DNA from: JANMZR01 sp031383555
GTDB taxonomy: Bacteria > Bacteroidota > Bacteroidia > Cytophagales > Spirosomataceae
Length of the DNA stretch: 12,552 nt
Direction: 5' to 3'
NCBI GenBank assembly: GCA_031383555.1
Contig: JANMZR010000020.1
Coordinates: forward strand, 1 to 12,552
The notes under the pieces were generated by a model, which searched no databases, was not told where the DNA came from, and saw only the letters and a list, made by a program, of their open reading frames with translations. The translations under genes and the position numbers were made by a program. Shown piece after piece: positions 5,877 to 12,552 of this stretch. The stretch's first letter is position 1; the number at the start of each line of letters is the position of its first letter.

Positions 5877-7349
5877 TTAGTTTTTCCAACGCCAATCTTT
5901 ACCAATCACTAGTTCTGTTTTAAGGCCTTGGTCAATAAGAAATTGCTTGGTGGCCTCGCTATTGAGTTTTTTGGCTTTTAATATTGGCGTGTTAGCAAGC
6001 GCATACAACATCATTGAAGTATATCTTACTGTATTTTCCATTTCTTGCTTATTGATTATACTAATGTTATCGCAATTGGCGTGATAACAACCCAATGCTT
6101 CAGGTGCAAAACCGCCATTCGGGTTCATAGTAGGTACACCTTGAATCATAAAACCCTGATGGTCAGAGTGTAAATGTGCTCTGTTGGAAATAGTATTTAA
6201 AAATGAGGAATCTATTTTTTTTATTTTTTCTCCTATTTCTCGGGCAAAATCAATCATTTCATCTCGCCCATCCACATTAAAGCCTTTCACATTATTCACC
6301 ATATCTAAATTAAGCATATATTTTACGGAACCTAATTTTTGAGTTTTTAAATAATCTTTTACTAAGGCTCTAGAACCCAACAAGCCCTGCTCTTCACCCA
6401 TGAAAAGTGCAAATTCAATTGTACGTAAAGGTTTAATATTCAAAGCTTTAAATGTACGAGCAATGTCCAACACAGAAAATGAGCCGATACCATTGTCCAT
6501 TGCACCAGTAGCCAAATCCCAACTGTCTAAATGCGCACCAATGATTATTTTCTCATTTGGATATTTACTTCCATTTATTGTAGCAATTACATTTCTAGCT
6601 TTAATTAAACTGCTATGATTTTTCATTTCAATAAAAGCCAATAAATTGGGATTTTCAGTAATCCAATTACGAATTTGCAGGCCCGATTCCATTGAAATAC
6701 AAACAGCAGGTATACTAATTAAATCACCAGTTACAGAAGCGGTGCCAGTCAATAAAACGTTTCGAGGTACCTGATTCACCATTATTACCCCAGTAGCTCC
6801 GTGTTTTATCGCTAATGCAGTTTTTTCAGAACGATGCAGATTTTTTGTTTCCTTTGGCAAACCTACTAAACCTAGGTTCATTAAAACTACGTTTCCCTTT
6901 ACCTTTTCACCCATAGAATTAAAATCTGACTCCAATCCATTCCCCAAATCAATAATATGGCCATGCATTTTACTGTTTACTGGCGTTGAGGCCAAAGCAG
7001 TTACTTGTACATTTCTAAAATCGTCAGAATTATCAGGTGCTATTTGCAAGGATACTGTATCTCTGCTCCAAGCCATTACTTGAAATGGAAAGTATTTCAC
7101 TTGTTTAAAACCGTATGATTTCAATAAATTAAAAGCATACTCTTCGGCTTTTTTACCATTGGCGCTTCCAGTAAGTCTATGCCCTATAGAGGCACAAGCC
7201 CCCGACAATGAGCTATAAGCTTTCGAATTGGCATTCACTTCTGAATTTATTCTTTGGAATACTTCATCCAGATCATCATCTTTTAGTTGAAAAGAGACTG
7301 TACCAAAAAACAATAAAATTAAGAGAAGATACTTGTGTTTAAGGAGCAT
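5877..7349 (-). CDS. Exported M28-family zinc aminopeptidase with PA domain
   Basis: The 490-aa protein has an N-terminal signal sequence (MLLKHKYLLLILLFFGTVSF) and no lipobox. A protease-associated insert lies about 125-235, including HGATGVIMVNQ (183-193). The M28 catalytic domain follows with its metal ligands: GAHLDSW (His273), GAMDNGIGS (Asp285), MGEEQGLLGS (Glu319 as general base, Glu320 as ligand), MLNLDMV (Asp349) and CYHANCDN (His423), plus the usual LHSDHQGF (393-400). All co-catalytic di-zinc residues are present, so it should be active, removing N-terminal amino acids or small peptides outside the cytoplasm. Specificity cannot be read; M28 members include aminopeptidases and carboxypeptidase-like enzymes. 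It is divergent from the S9A peptidase gene across a 170-bp gap, so the two might share control. The ATG directly precedes the signal peptide. Confidence 0.95.
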   Translation of the reverse strand: MLLKHKYLLLILLFFGTVSFQLKDDDLDEVFQRINSEVNANSKAYSSLSGACASIGHRLTGSANGKKAEEYAFNLLKSYGFKQVKYFPFQVMAWSRDTVSLQIAPDNSDDFRNVQVTALASTPVNSKMHGHIIDLGNGLESDFNSMGEKVKGNVVLMNLGLVGLPKETKNLHRSEKTALAIKHGATGVIMVNQVPRNVLLTGTASVTGDLISIPAVCISMESGLQIRNWITENPNLLAFIEMKNHSSLIKARNVIATINGSKYPNEKIIIGAHLDSWDLATGAMDNGIGSFSVLDIARTFKALNIKPLRTIEFALFMGEEQGLLGSRALVKDYLKTQKLGSVKYMLNLDMVNNVKGFNVDGRDEMIDFAREIGEKIKKIDSSFLNTISNRAHLHSDHQGFMIQGVPTMNPNGGFAPEALGCYHANCDNISIINKQEMENTVRYTSMMLYALANTPILKAKKLNSEATKQFLIDQGLKTELVIGKDWRWKN

Positions 7350-7519
7350 TTTTTGTAGAATTTTTGATAATAATCAGCACCAAATTACAACTATTGTGGG
7401 ATTTACTCATCATTTAAACTCAATTTTTTATTAATGGTTATTGAAATAAGTATTTTAAAGAAAAAATTAGTCAAAACTCATTATTTTTACAAAAACAAAT
7501 TTTAGAAATTGCGGCTCTT
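7350..7519. promoter_or_regulatory. Divergent intergenic region between two peptidase genes
   Basis: This 170-bp AT-rich gap must contain the promoters of the M28 (-) and S9A (+) genes. TATTTTTA at 7482-7489 matches seven of eight positions of a TAnnTTTG box for the rightward gene, but no TTG lies at a suitable distance upstream. No operator-like palindrome or small ORF was seen. Confidence 0.3.
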
Positions 7520-9682
7520 ATGACCAAAACGTATATCAAATACTTACTTATATTATTTATTTCAATTATTTTTCAAAACTGTAACAATCAACAAGAAAGC
7601 ATGTCGACAATGATGAATCCAAGAATAATGGATGTACCAACTATTGAAAAAAAACCACATCAAACAATCCTTCATGGCGATACTTTAATTGATAATTATT
7701 ATTGGCTGCGATTTAAAGAAAATAAAGAAGTTATTGATTATTTAAACGTTGAAAATAAATATAAGGATTCAGTAATGTCTCCCACAAAAAAGCTACAAGA
7801 AAAGTTATTTAAGGAAATTAAGAGTCGAATAAAAGAGGATGATGAGTCGGTTCCTGTAAAAGATGGAGGTTATTATTACTATTCAAAATTTGAAAGAGGG
7901 GGAGAATATCCGATTTTTTGCCGAAAAAAAGGGGATTTGAAAGCCAATGAAGAAATAATGTTGAACGGAAATACTTTAGGAAAAGACAAACCTTATTTTA
8001 GCATAGGAGGCTTAGAAGTATCTGATAATGAGCAACTATTGGCCTATGGGATAGATACAGTGAGTAGGAGAAACTACACATTAAAGTTCAAAAACCTTCA
8101 AACCGGCGAAATTTATAAAGACCAAATAAAAAACACAGAAGGCGGTTCTTATGTTTGGGCAACCGATAATAAAACTGTTTTTTACATAAAAAGAGACCAA
8201 AAAACGCTTTTGGGTTACCAAGTATATAGGCATGTTTTAGGTACCGATGTAAAAGCTGATGTGCTGGTTTATGAGGAAAAAGACAACCAGTATTATATGG
8301 GTTTATTTCGTGGTAAATCTAAAAAATATATCATAAACGTATCTGACCACAATGGTGTTGCCAATGAATATAGAATATTGGATGCAAACAACCCAACAGG
8401 GCAATTCAAAGTATTTTTGCCTCGAAAAAACGGGCATGAATACAGCATAGAACATTTTGAAGATAAATTTTATATTTTAACCAACCTTGGTGGAGCTACA
8501 AACTTCAAATTAATGGAGGCAATGGAATCAGAAACCAATAATACTTTGGCTTGGAAGGAAGTGATTGCCCACCGTAATAATGTTTATTTGGAAGGAATGG
8601 AAATATTCAAAAACCAGATTGTGTTGCAGGAGCGAAAGGATGCACTATTACATATTCGAATTATTAATCAAAAAAACCAAAAAGAGCATTACATCAATTT
8701 TGGAGAAACAGCTTACGATGCAGGTATTGGTAGTAATCCTGATTTTAATACTGAAATTTTAAGGTACAATTACACATCAATGACCACACCGAGTTCCACA
8801 TTTGATTATAATATGGAGTCCAAAAAAGGAGTTTTGATGAAAGAACAAGAAGTACCTGGGGGTTATGATAAAAAAAATTATGTGACAGAGCGCCTTTGGG
8901 CAACCGCTCGTGATGGTGTAAAAGTGCCAATTTCAATCGTTTATAAAAAAGGATTTGTAAAAAATGGTACCACACCCTTACTTCAATATGCCTATGGAAG
9001 CTATGGTAGCTCATCCGATCCTTATTTTAGTGCGGCTAGACTTAGCCTTTTAGATAGAGGTTTTGCATTTGCAATAGCGCATATTAGGGGTGGCCAAGAA
9101 ATGGGGCGCAATTGGTATGATGATGGCAAAATGGATAAAAAAATGAATACTTTTTATGATTTTATCGATTGTTCAAAATATTTAATAAAAGAAAGGTATA
9201 CCTCTGAAAAACACTTATATGCCAACGGAGGCTCAGCTGGAGGCCTACTTATGGGTGCCATTGTAAACCTTAACCCAGAATTATACCATGGGGTGGTGGC
9301 AGCAGTACCTTTTGTGGATGTGATAAATACGATGCTCGATGATACAATTCCACTCACTACAGGGGAATGGCTCGAGTGGGGTAACCCTAAAATAAAAGCA
9401 GAATATGAATATATCAAAAAATATTCTCCTTATGATAATGTTGAGAGAAAAGCATATCCTAACATGCTTGTAACCACAGGTTTACACGACTCTCAAGTAC
9501 AGTATTGGGAGCCAGCAAAATGGGTAGCCAAGCTCCGTGAGTATAAAACTGATAAAAATATATTGATAATGGATTGCAATATGGATGCTGGCCATGGTGG
9601 TGCCTCAGGCCGTTTTAGAAGATTAAAAGAAACAGCTAGAGACTATTCATTTATTTTGAATTTGGAAGGAATAAATGAATAA
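7520..9682 (+). CDS. ptrB: Oligopeptidase B-like S9A peptidase (protease II), probable lipoprotein
   Basis: The 720-aa protein opens with a hydrophobic signal and a possible lipobox ending at Cys21 (IIFQNC; Asn at -1 is unusual), whereas classic oligopeptidase B is cytosolic. The family N-terminal motif HGDTLIDNYYWLR starts near residue 52, followed by a beta-propeller (about 95-430) and an alpha/beta hydrolase domain. The catalytic triad is Ser572 in NGGSAGG, Asp657 in GLHDSQVQYWEP and His692 in DAGHGGASGRF. These surrounding motifs are those of oligopeptidase B rather than prolyl oligopeptidase. It should cleave short peptides, typically after Arg or Lys. The acidic specificity loop reads GEWLEWGNP (615-623): Glu616 is kept, but the second acidic position of the enterobacterial enzymes appears to be Leu618. 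It precedes the M24 gene on the same strand by 82 bp to the preferred start. Exact specificity is uncertain. Confidence 0.93.
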   Translation: MTKTYIKYLLILFISIIFQNCNNQQESMSTMMNPRIMDVPTIEKKPHQTILHGDTLIDNYYWLRFKENKEVIDYLNVENKYKDSVMSPTKKLQEKLFKEIKSRIKEDDESVPVKDGGYYYYSKFERGGEYPIFCRKKGDLKANEEIMLNGNTLGKDKPYFSIGGLEVSDNEQLLAYGIDTVSRRNYTLKFKNLQTGEIYKDQIKNTEGGSYVWATDNKTVFYIKRDQKTLLGYQVYRHVLGTDVKADVLVYEEKDNQYYMGLFRGKSKKYIINVSDHNGVANEYRILDANNPTGQFKVFLPRKNGHEYSIEHFEDKFYILTNLGGATNFKLMEAMESETNNTLAWKEVIAHRNNVYLEGMEIFKNQIVLQERKDALLHIRIINQKNQKEHYINFGETAYDAGIGSNPDFNTEILRYNYTSMTTPSSTFDYNMESKKGVLMKEQEVPGGYDKKNYVTERLWATARDGVKVPISIVYKKGFVKNGTTPLLQYAYGSYGSSSDPYFSAARLSLLDRGFAFAIAHIRGGQEMGRNWYDDGKMDKKMNTFYDFIDCSKYLIKERYTSEKHLYANGGSAGGLLMGAIVNLNPELYHGVVAAVPFVDVINTMLDDTIPLTTGEWLEWGNPKIKAEYEYIKKYSPYDNVERKAYPNMLVTTGLHDSQVQYWEPAKWVAKLREYKTDKNILIMDCNMDAGHGGASGRFRRLKETARDYSFILNLEGINE

Positions 9683-9703
9683 TAGATATTAAAATTTAAC
9701 CCC

Positions 9704-9732
9704 TTGACGGGCGTCCTCACCCGATACTTTTA
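9704..9732 (+). promoter_or_regulatory. Possible Bacteroidota-type promoter of the M24 gene
   Basis: TTG at 9704-9706 and TACTTTTA at 9725-9732 are separated by 18 nt, close to the TTG / TAnnTTTG arrangement of the Bacteroidota primary sigma factor (last base A instead of G). Transcription would start around 9738, downstream of the ATG at 9732 and upstream of the ATG at 9765. Confidence 0.35.
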
Positions 9733-9764
9733 TGAAATTTTCAACAAACATCAACTTTCAAAAA

Positions 9765-11114
9765 ATGAAACAATTACTTTTTCTAATAACCTTTTACATT
9801 ATTTCACAAAATGGTCTTTCTCAAAAAATACTCTCAGAACGAGCTAGAGCTGAGCTAATTGACGAACTGTTGGAAGATAAAATGACCAATCTTTTACCCA
9901 AATTAATGCGCAAAACAGGTATTGATATGTGGGTGATAATCAGTCGAGAATATAATGAAGACCCTGTGATGAAAACCATGTTGCCTTCGGAATGGTTATC
10001 GGCAAGAAGAAGAACGATTATGGTATTCACTGATAAAGGTGAAAAAGAAGGAGTAGAAAGGTTGGCTATTGCCCGATATGATGTGGGTAACTTGCTCAAA
10101 GGCGAGTGGAATTTGAATGTAAATCCCAATCAATGGGATGCTTTAATGAGAATAATTGAGGAAAGGAATCCTAAGAAAATCGGGCTAAATTTCTCGAAAA
10201 ACTACGCCCATGCTGATGGTCTCACTTTCACTGAACATGGCGAATTTATAGCAAAATTACCGATAAAATATAAAGATAAAATAGTTTCTGCTTCCGATTT
10301 GGCGGTGGGCTGGCTTGAAACCCGGACCGAAAAGGAAATGGTGATTTATAAGCAAATATGCCGAATTTCTCATCAAATAATTGAGGAAGCATTTTCTGAT
10401 AAAGTGATTCAACCTGGCGTTACCTCAACTGACGATGTGGTGTGGTGGATGCGCCAAAAAGTTACGGATTTGGGTTTAGAAACTTGGTTTCACCCCACTG
10501 TAGATGTACAAAGGCAAAGCCCTGATGCTTTTGACCACTTACGCACCTTTTCAAAAAAGCCGACAAAACAAATTATTTTGCCAGGCGATTTATTGCATTG
10601 CGATTTTGGAATCACCTATTTGCGGCTCAATAGCGACCAGCAGCAGATGGCTTATGTTTTAAAGCCTGGCGAAAATGATGTGCCAGAATTCCTGAAAAAC
10701 GCTATGAAACAAGGTAATAGACTGCAAGAATGCTTAACTGAAAACTTTAAAAATGGTAAAACTGGTAATGAAATTTTGGAGGCCGCTTTGGTGCAATCTA
10801 AAAAAGAAGATATAAATGGCACTATTTATACCCACCCGATTGGTAACCATGGCCATGCTGCTGGCCCAACCATTGGTATGTGGGACAATCAAGGAAAAAC
10901 CATTGGCCCAGGCGACTATCCTTTGAATTTCAATACCGCTTATTCTATTGAACTAAATGCTGCTGTCGAATTGGAAGAATGGAAAAAACCAATAAGAATT
11001 ATGTTGGAAGAAGATGGCTTTTTTGATGCAAATGGGAAGTTTGGTTATATCGATGGCCGGCAAATGGAAATAACTGCAATTCCTAAAAAGATGATGGGGG
11101 TTTCGAGGAATTAG
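9765..11114 (+). CDS. Exported M24-family metallopeptidase (Xaa-Pro dipeptidase/aminopeptidase-like)
   Basis: From the ATG at 9765 the protein has 449 aa and opens with a good signal peptide, MKQLLFLITFYIISQNGLSQ. An upstream in-frame ATG at 9732 would put 11 non-hydrophobic residues ahead of it and lies within a possible promoter, so 9765 is preferred. An N-terminal creatinase-like domain (about 20-180) precedes the pita-bread domain. Probable metal ligands are Asp280 in LHCDFG, Asp291 in NSDQQQ (the canonical 11-residue spacing), a His in NHGHAAGP (362 or 364), Glu396 in YSIELN and Glu435 in GRQMEIT. The last site departs from the usual R-x-E, so that ligand is less certain. It probably acts on proline-containing dipeptides or N-termini in the periplasm or outside. 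It follows the S9A gene and overlaps the SRPBCC gene by 4 bp, tail to tail. Confidence 0.9.
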   Translation: MKQLLFLITFYIISQNGLSQKILSERARAELIDELLEDKMTNLLPKLMRKTGIDMWVIISREYNEDPVMKTMLPSEWLSARRRTIMVFTDKGEKEGVERLAIARYDVGNLLKGEWNLNVNPNQWDALMRIIEERNPKKIGLNFSKNYAHADGLTFTEHGEFIAKLPIKYKDKIVSASDLAVGWLETRTEKEMVIYKQICRISHQIIEEAFSDKVIQPGVTSTDDVVWWMRQKVTDLGLETWFHPTVDVQRQSPDAFDHLRTFSKKPTKQIILPGDLLHCDFGITYLRLNSDQQQMAYVLKPGENDVPEFLKNAMKQGNRLQECLTENFKNGKTGNEILEAALVQSKKEDINGTIYTHPIGNHGHAAGPTIGMWDNQGKTIGPGDYPLNFNTAYSIELNAAVELEEWKKPIRIMLEEDGFFDANGKFGYIDGRQMEITAIPKKMMGVSRN

Positions 11115-11533
11115 TTTGCCCCTTCAACATAAGCCTTAAATCTATCTAAAATAGCTTGCCAGCCAGCTTGTTGCATTTCTATTGGATTTTCTGTTTCTGC
11201 ATCGAATACTTCGGTTACAATTACTCCATCACCAGATTTTTCGAAAGTAACAAGTATTTGTCGTCCGTCAGCAAGGCTATAAGCTATTGATTCATTGGTT
11301 TTTATATCATTATATACTCCTTCAAAATCAAAAGAAAAGCTTCCATCTTTAGCGGCCATGGTATGGTTAAAGCTTCCTCCAATTCTTAGGTCGTTGGTGG
11401 ATTTTGGACAATGCCAGTCGTCTGAAGCAGCATTCCAATTGACAACATGTTCAGGAGAATTAAAACATCCCCAAACCTTCTCAATTGATGTATTAATTTG
11501 TGTTGAAATGGTAATTTTTACAAAATTTTCCAT
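11111..11533 (-). CDS. SRPBCC / AHSA1-like START-fold protein
   Basis: The 140-aa single-domain protein has the features of the Aha1-C-like SRPBCC group: an opening beta strand KITISTQINTSIEKVWGCFNS (first helix pair at about 15-33), VNWNAASDDWHCPKS (31-45), GGSFNHTMAAKDGSFSFDFEGVY (52-74), and a long C-terminal helix with MQQAGWQAILDRFKAYVE. The fold forms a hydrophobic pocket that binds small lipophilic ligands, but the ligand and role are unknown for most bacterial members. It is cytoplasmic, with no signal peptide. It overlaps the M24 gene by 4 bp in a convergent arrangement and follows rfbA on the same strand after an 83-bp gap of short repeats, so an operon is possible but not indicated. 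Full length for the family. Confidence 0.9.
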   Translation of the reverse strand: MENFVKITISTQINTSIEKVWGCFNSPEHVVNWNAASDDWHCPKSTNDLRIGGSFNHTMAAKDGSFSFDFEGVYNDIKTNESIAYSLADGRQILVTFEKSGDGVIVTEVFDAETENPIEMQQAGWQAILDRFKAYVEGAN

Positions 11534-11541
11534 AAGTTTTG

Positions 11542-11614
11542 AGTTTGAAAGTTTGTTAGTTTGAAAGTTTAGGAGTTTGGTCCTTGCCTTTTTTACCTCC
11601 TTGCCTCTTTGCCT
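11542..11614. repeat. Short direct repeats between rfbA and the SRPBCC gene
   Basis: AGTTTGAAAGTTT occurs at 11542-11554 and again at 11558-11570 (period 16), followed by a partial AGGAGTTTGG. Next to it TTGCCT occurs at 11584-11589, 11601-11606 and 11609-11614, within a pyrimidine-rich tract on the plus strand. It has the look of low-complexity repeat expansion; no hairpin or gene was seen. Confidence 0.6.
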
Positions 11615-11616
11615 AT

Positions 11617-12477
11617 TTATTTTAAAAGCCTCAACAAATATTCCCCATAACCTGATTTCACCAAAGGCTCAGCAATAGCTTTTAATTCATCTGCTGTAAT
11701 ATAACCCATTCGGTATGCCACTTCTTCGATACAGCCAATTTTTAGGTCTTGGCGCTCTTCAATAACTTGAACGAACTGCCCAGCTTGCATCAAAGAGGCA
11801 AATGTACCTGTATCCAACCATGCTGTTCCTCTGCTCAAAACAGAAACTTTAAGGTTGCCTTGCTTTAAGTATACCTTATTAATATCCGTTATTTCATATT
11901 CGCCTCTTGGACTTGGTTTTATGTTTTTGGCAATTTCAACAACAGAATTGTCATAAAAATAAAGGCCAGGCACTGCATAATTACTTTTTGGTACCATTGG
12001 TTTTTCTTCAATAGAAAGTGCATTAAAGTCTTTATCAAACTCTACCACCCCATATCGTTCAGGGTCATGCACTTGATAGGCATAAACTACACCTCCATCA
12101 GGGTCATTATTCGATTGCAAAAGTTTACTCAAACCTGAGCCATAGAAAATATTATCACCTAAAACCAGCGCAACTTTATCATCGCCTATAAATTCTTCAC
12201 CAATTACAAATGCTTGTGCTAGGCCGTTTGGCTCATACTGAACCTTATAACTAAACTTACAGCCAATACGACTGCCATCGCCCAAAAGCTTTTCAAAATT
12301 TGGCAAATCGTGAGGTGTTGAAATAATTAAAACCTCCTTTATTCCTGCCAAAAGCAGAATTGAAAGTGGATAATATATCATTGGCTTGTCGTAAACAGGC
12401 ATTAATTGCTTGCTAACGGCCAAAGTAAGTGGGTGTAAACGTGTTCCGGAACCCCCGGCAAGTATTATTCCTTTCAT
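11617..12477 (-). CDS. rfbA: Glucose-1-phosphate thymidylyltransferase RfbA
   Basis: The 286-aa protein is full length for RfbA/RmlA (EC 2.7.7.24), which makes dTDP-glucose from dTTP and glucose-1-phosphate, the first step of dTDP-L-rhamnose and related sugar synthesis for surface polysaccharide. Visible motifs are the nucleotide-binding signature LAGGSGTRL (6-14), SKQLMPVYDKPMIYYPL (22-38), NGLAQAF (84-90) and LGDNIFYG (106-113) with metal-binding Asp108, and further on EEKP, RGEYEITD and a GTAWLDTGT motif. The cytoplasmic enzyme is normally a tetramer. The partner genes rfbB, rfbC and rfbD are not in the window and may lie beyond the right edge. The ATG is set by the conserved MKGIILAGG opening. 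A palindromic G/C repeat lies directly upstream of it. Confidence in the assignment is very high. Confidence 0.97.
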   Translation of the reverse strand: MKGIILAGGSGTRLHPLTLAVSKQLMPVYDKPMIYYPLSILLLAGIKEVLIISTPHDLPNFEKLLGDGSRIGCKFSYKVQYEPNGLAQAFVIGEEFIGDDKVALVLGDNIFYGSGLSKLLQSNNDPDGGVVYAYQVHDPERYGVVEFDKDFNALSIEEKPMVPKSNYAVPGLYFYDNSVVEIAKNIKPSPRGEYEITDINKVYLKQGNLKVSVLSRGTAWLDTGTFASLMQAGQFVQVIEERQDLKIGCIEEVAYRMGYITADELKAIAEPLVKSGYGEYLLRLLK

Positions 12478-12478
12478 A

Positions 12479-12501
12479 GCCCCCTAGCCCCCAGTGGGGG
12501 A
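12479..12501. repeat. G/C palindromic repeat abutting the rfbA start codon
   Basis: CCCCC (12488-12492), AGT loop and GGGGG (12496-12500) form a tight hairpin, and a second CCCCC run lies at 12480-12484. In the rfbA sense the order is hairpin, CTA, GGGGG, CT, ATG. Such G5/C5 motifs in otherwise AT-rich sequence resemble dispersed intergenic palindromes of Bacteroidota genomes. The remaining 51 bp to the window edge are AT-rich and hold nothing recognisable. Confidence 0.6.
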
Positions 12502-12552
12502 ATTAGTATTTAGTTATTTAATAATTTATTTTACTACTAATTATGACAAATC

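Noticed and set aside
9154..9417. 87-codon antisense frame in the S9A gene
   Set aside because: It is antisense to the catalytic domain and has no family features.
9709..9724. cggg...cccg hairpin between the S9A and M24 genes as a terminator
   Set aside because: Only four base pairs with an eight-base loop and no good T tract; the sequence fits better as part of a promoter spacer.
11295..11564. 89-codon plus-strand frame over the SRPBCC gene
   Set aside because: It is antisense to a full-length recognised domain and has no supporting features.
1..12552. CRISPR array, tRNA, rRNA, phage genes or a defence system
   Set aside because: No regularly spaced repeats of CRISPR type, no recognisable RNA gene and no defence or phage protein family was found in the readable frames.

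Overview
The window looks like chromosomal DNA from a low-GC member of the Bacteroidota (a Cytophagales- or Flavobacteriia-like bacterium). This rests on the AT-rich sequence, the absence of clear Shine-Dalgarno sites, a DUF1343/NamZ lipoprotein, a short Bacteroidota-type Crp/Fnr regulator, several exported peptidases and GGG/CCC palindromic intergenic repeats. No phage, plasmid, CRISPR or RNA gene was seen.

Layout. 1-277 (-) is the N-terminal part of guaA, running off the left edge. 296-1061 holds a REP-associated tyrosine transposase (Y1/HUH, RAYT-like) gene with three copies of a two-hairpin palindromic module, one of them inverted. 1072-2262 (-) is a NamZ-type exo-N-acetylmuramidase lipoprotein, divergent from an FtsX/LolE-like ABC permease (2395-3615, +) that starts at TTG. 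3698-4159 (+) is a conserved protein of unknown function with a His/Cys cluster; it overlaps by 6 bp, tail to tail, a DinB-fold protein (-). Upstream of that on the minus strand lie an intrinsic terminator and a Crp/Fnr-type regulator, then a decayed DUF2059 gene (5353-5800) with stops and frame changes.

The middle is rich in exported hydrolases. An M28 aminopeptidase (5877-7349, -) is divergent from an oligopeptidase B-like S9A peptidase (7520-9682, +), which is followed by an M24 Xaa-Pro-dipeptidase-like protein with a signal peptide. All three have N-terminal export signals, so together with NamZ the region suggests scavenging of peptides and wall sugars in the envelope. This is a neighbourhood inference, not a demonstrated operon. 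The right end has an SRPBCC/AHSA1 protein (-) and rfbA (-), the first enzyme of dTDP-rhamnose synthesis, with a G/C hairpin directly against its start codon.

Most of the genes are ordinary housekeeping or accessory genes. The least explained parts are the RAYT with its covarying two-hairpin modules, the decayed DUF2059 gene, and the 153-aa His/Cys protein. Nothing here amounts to a clear new multi-gene system.
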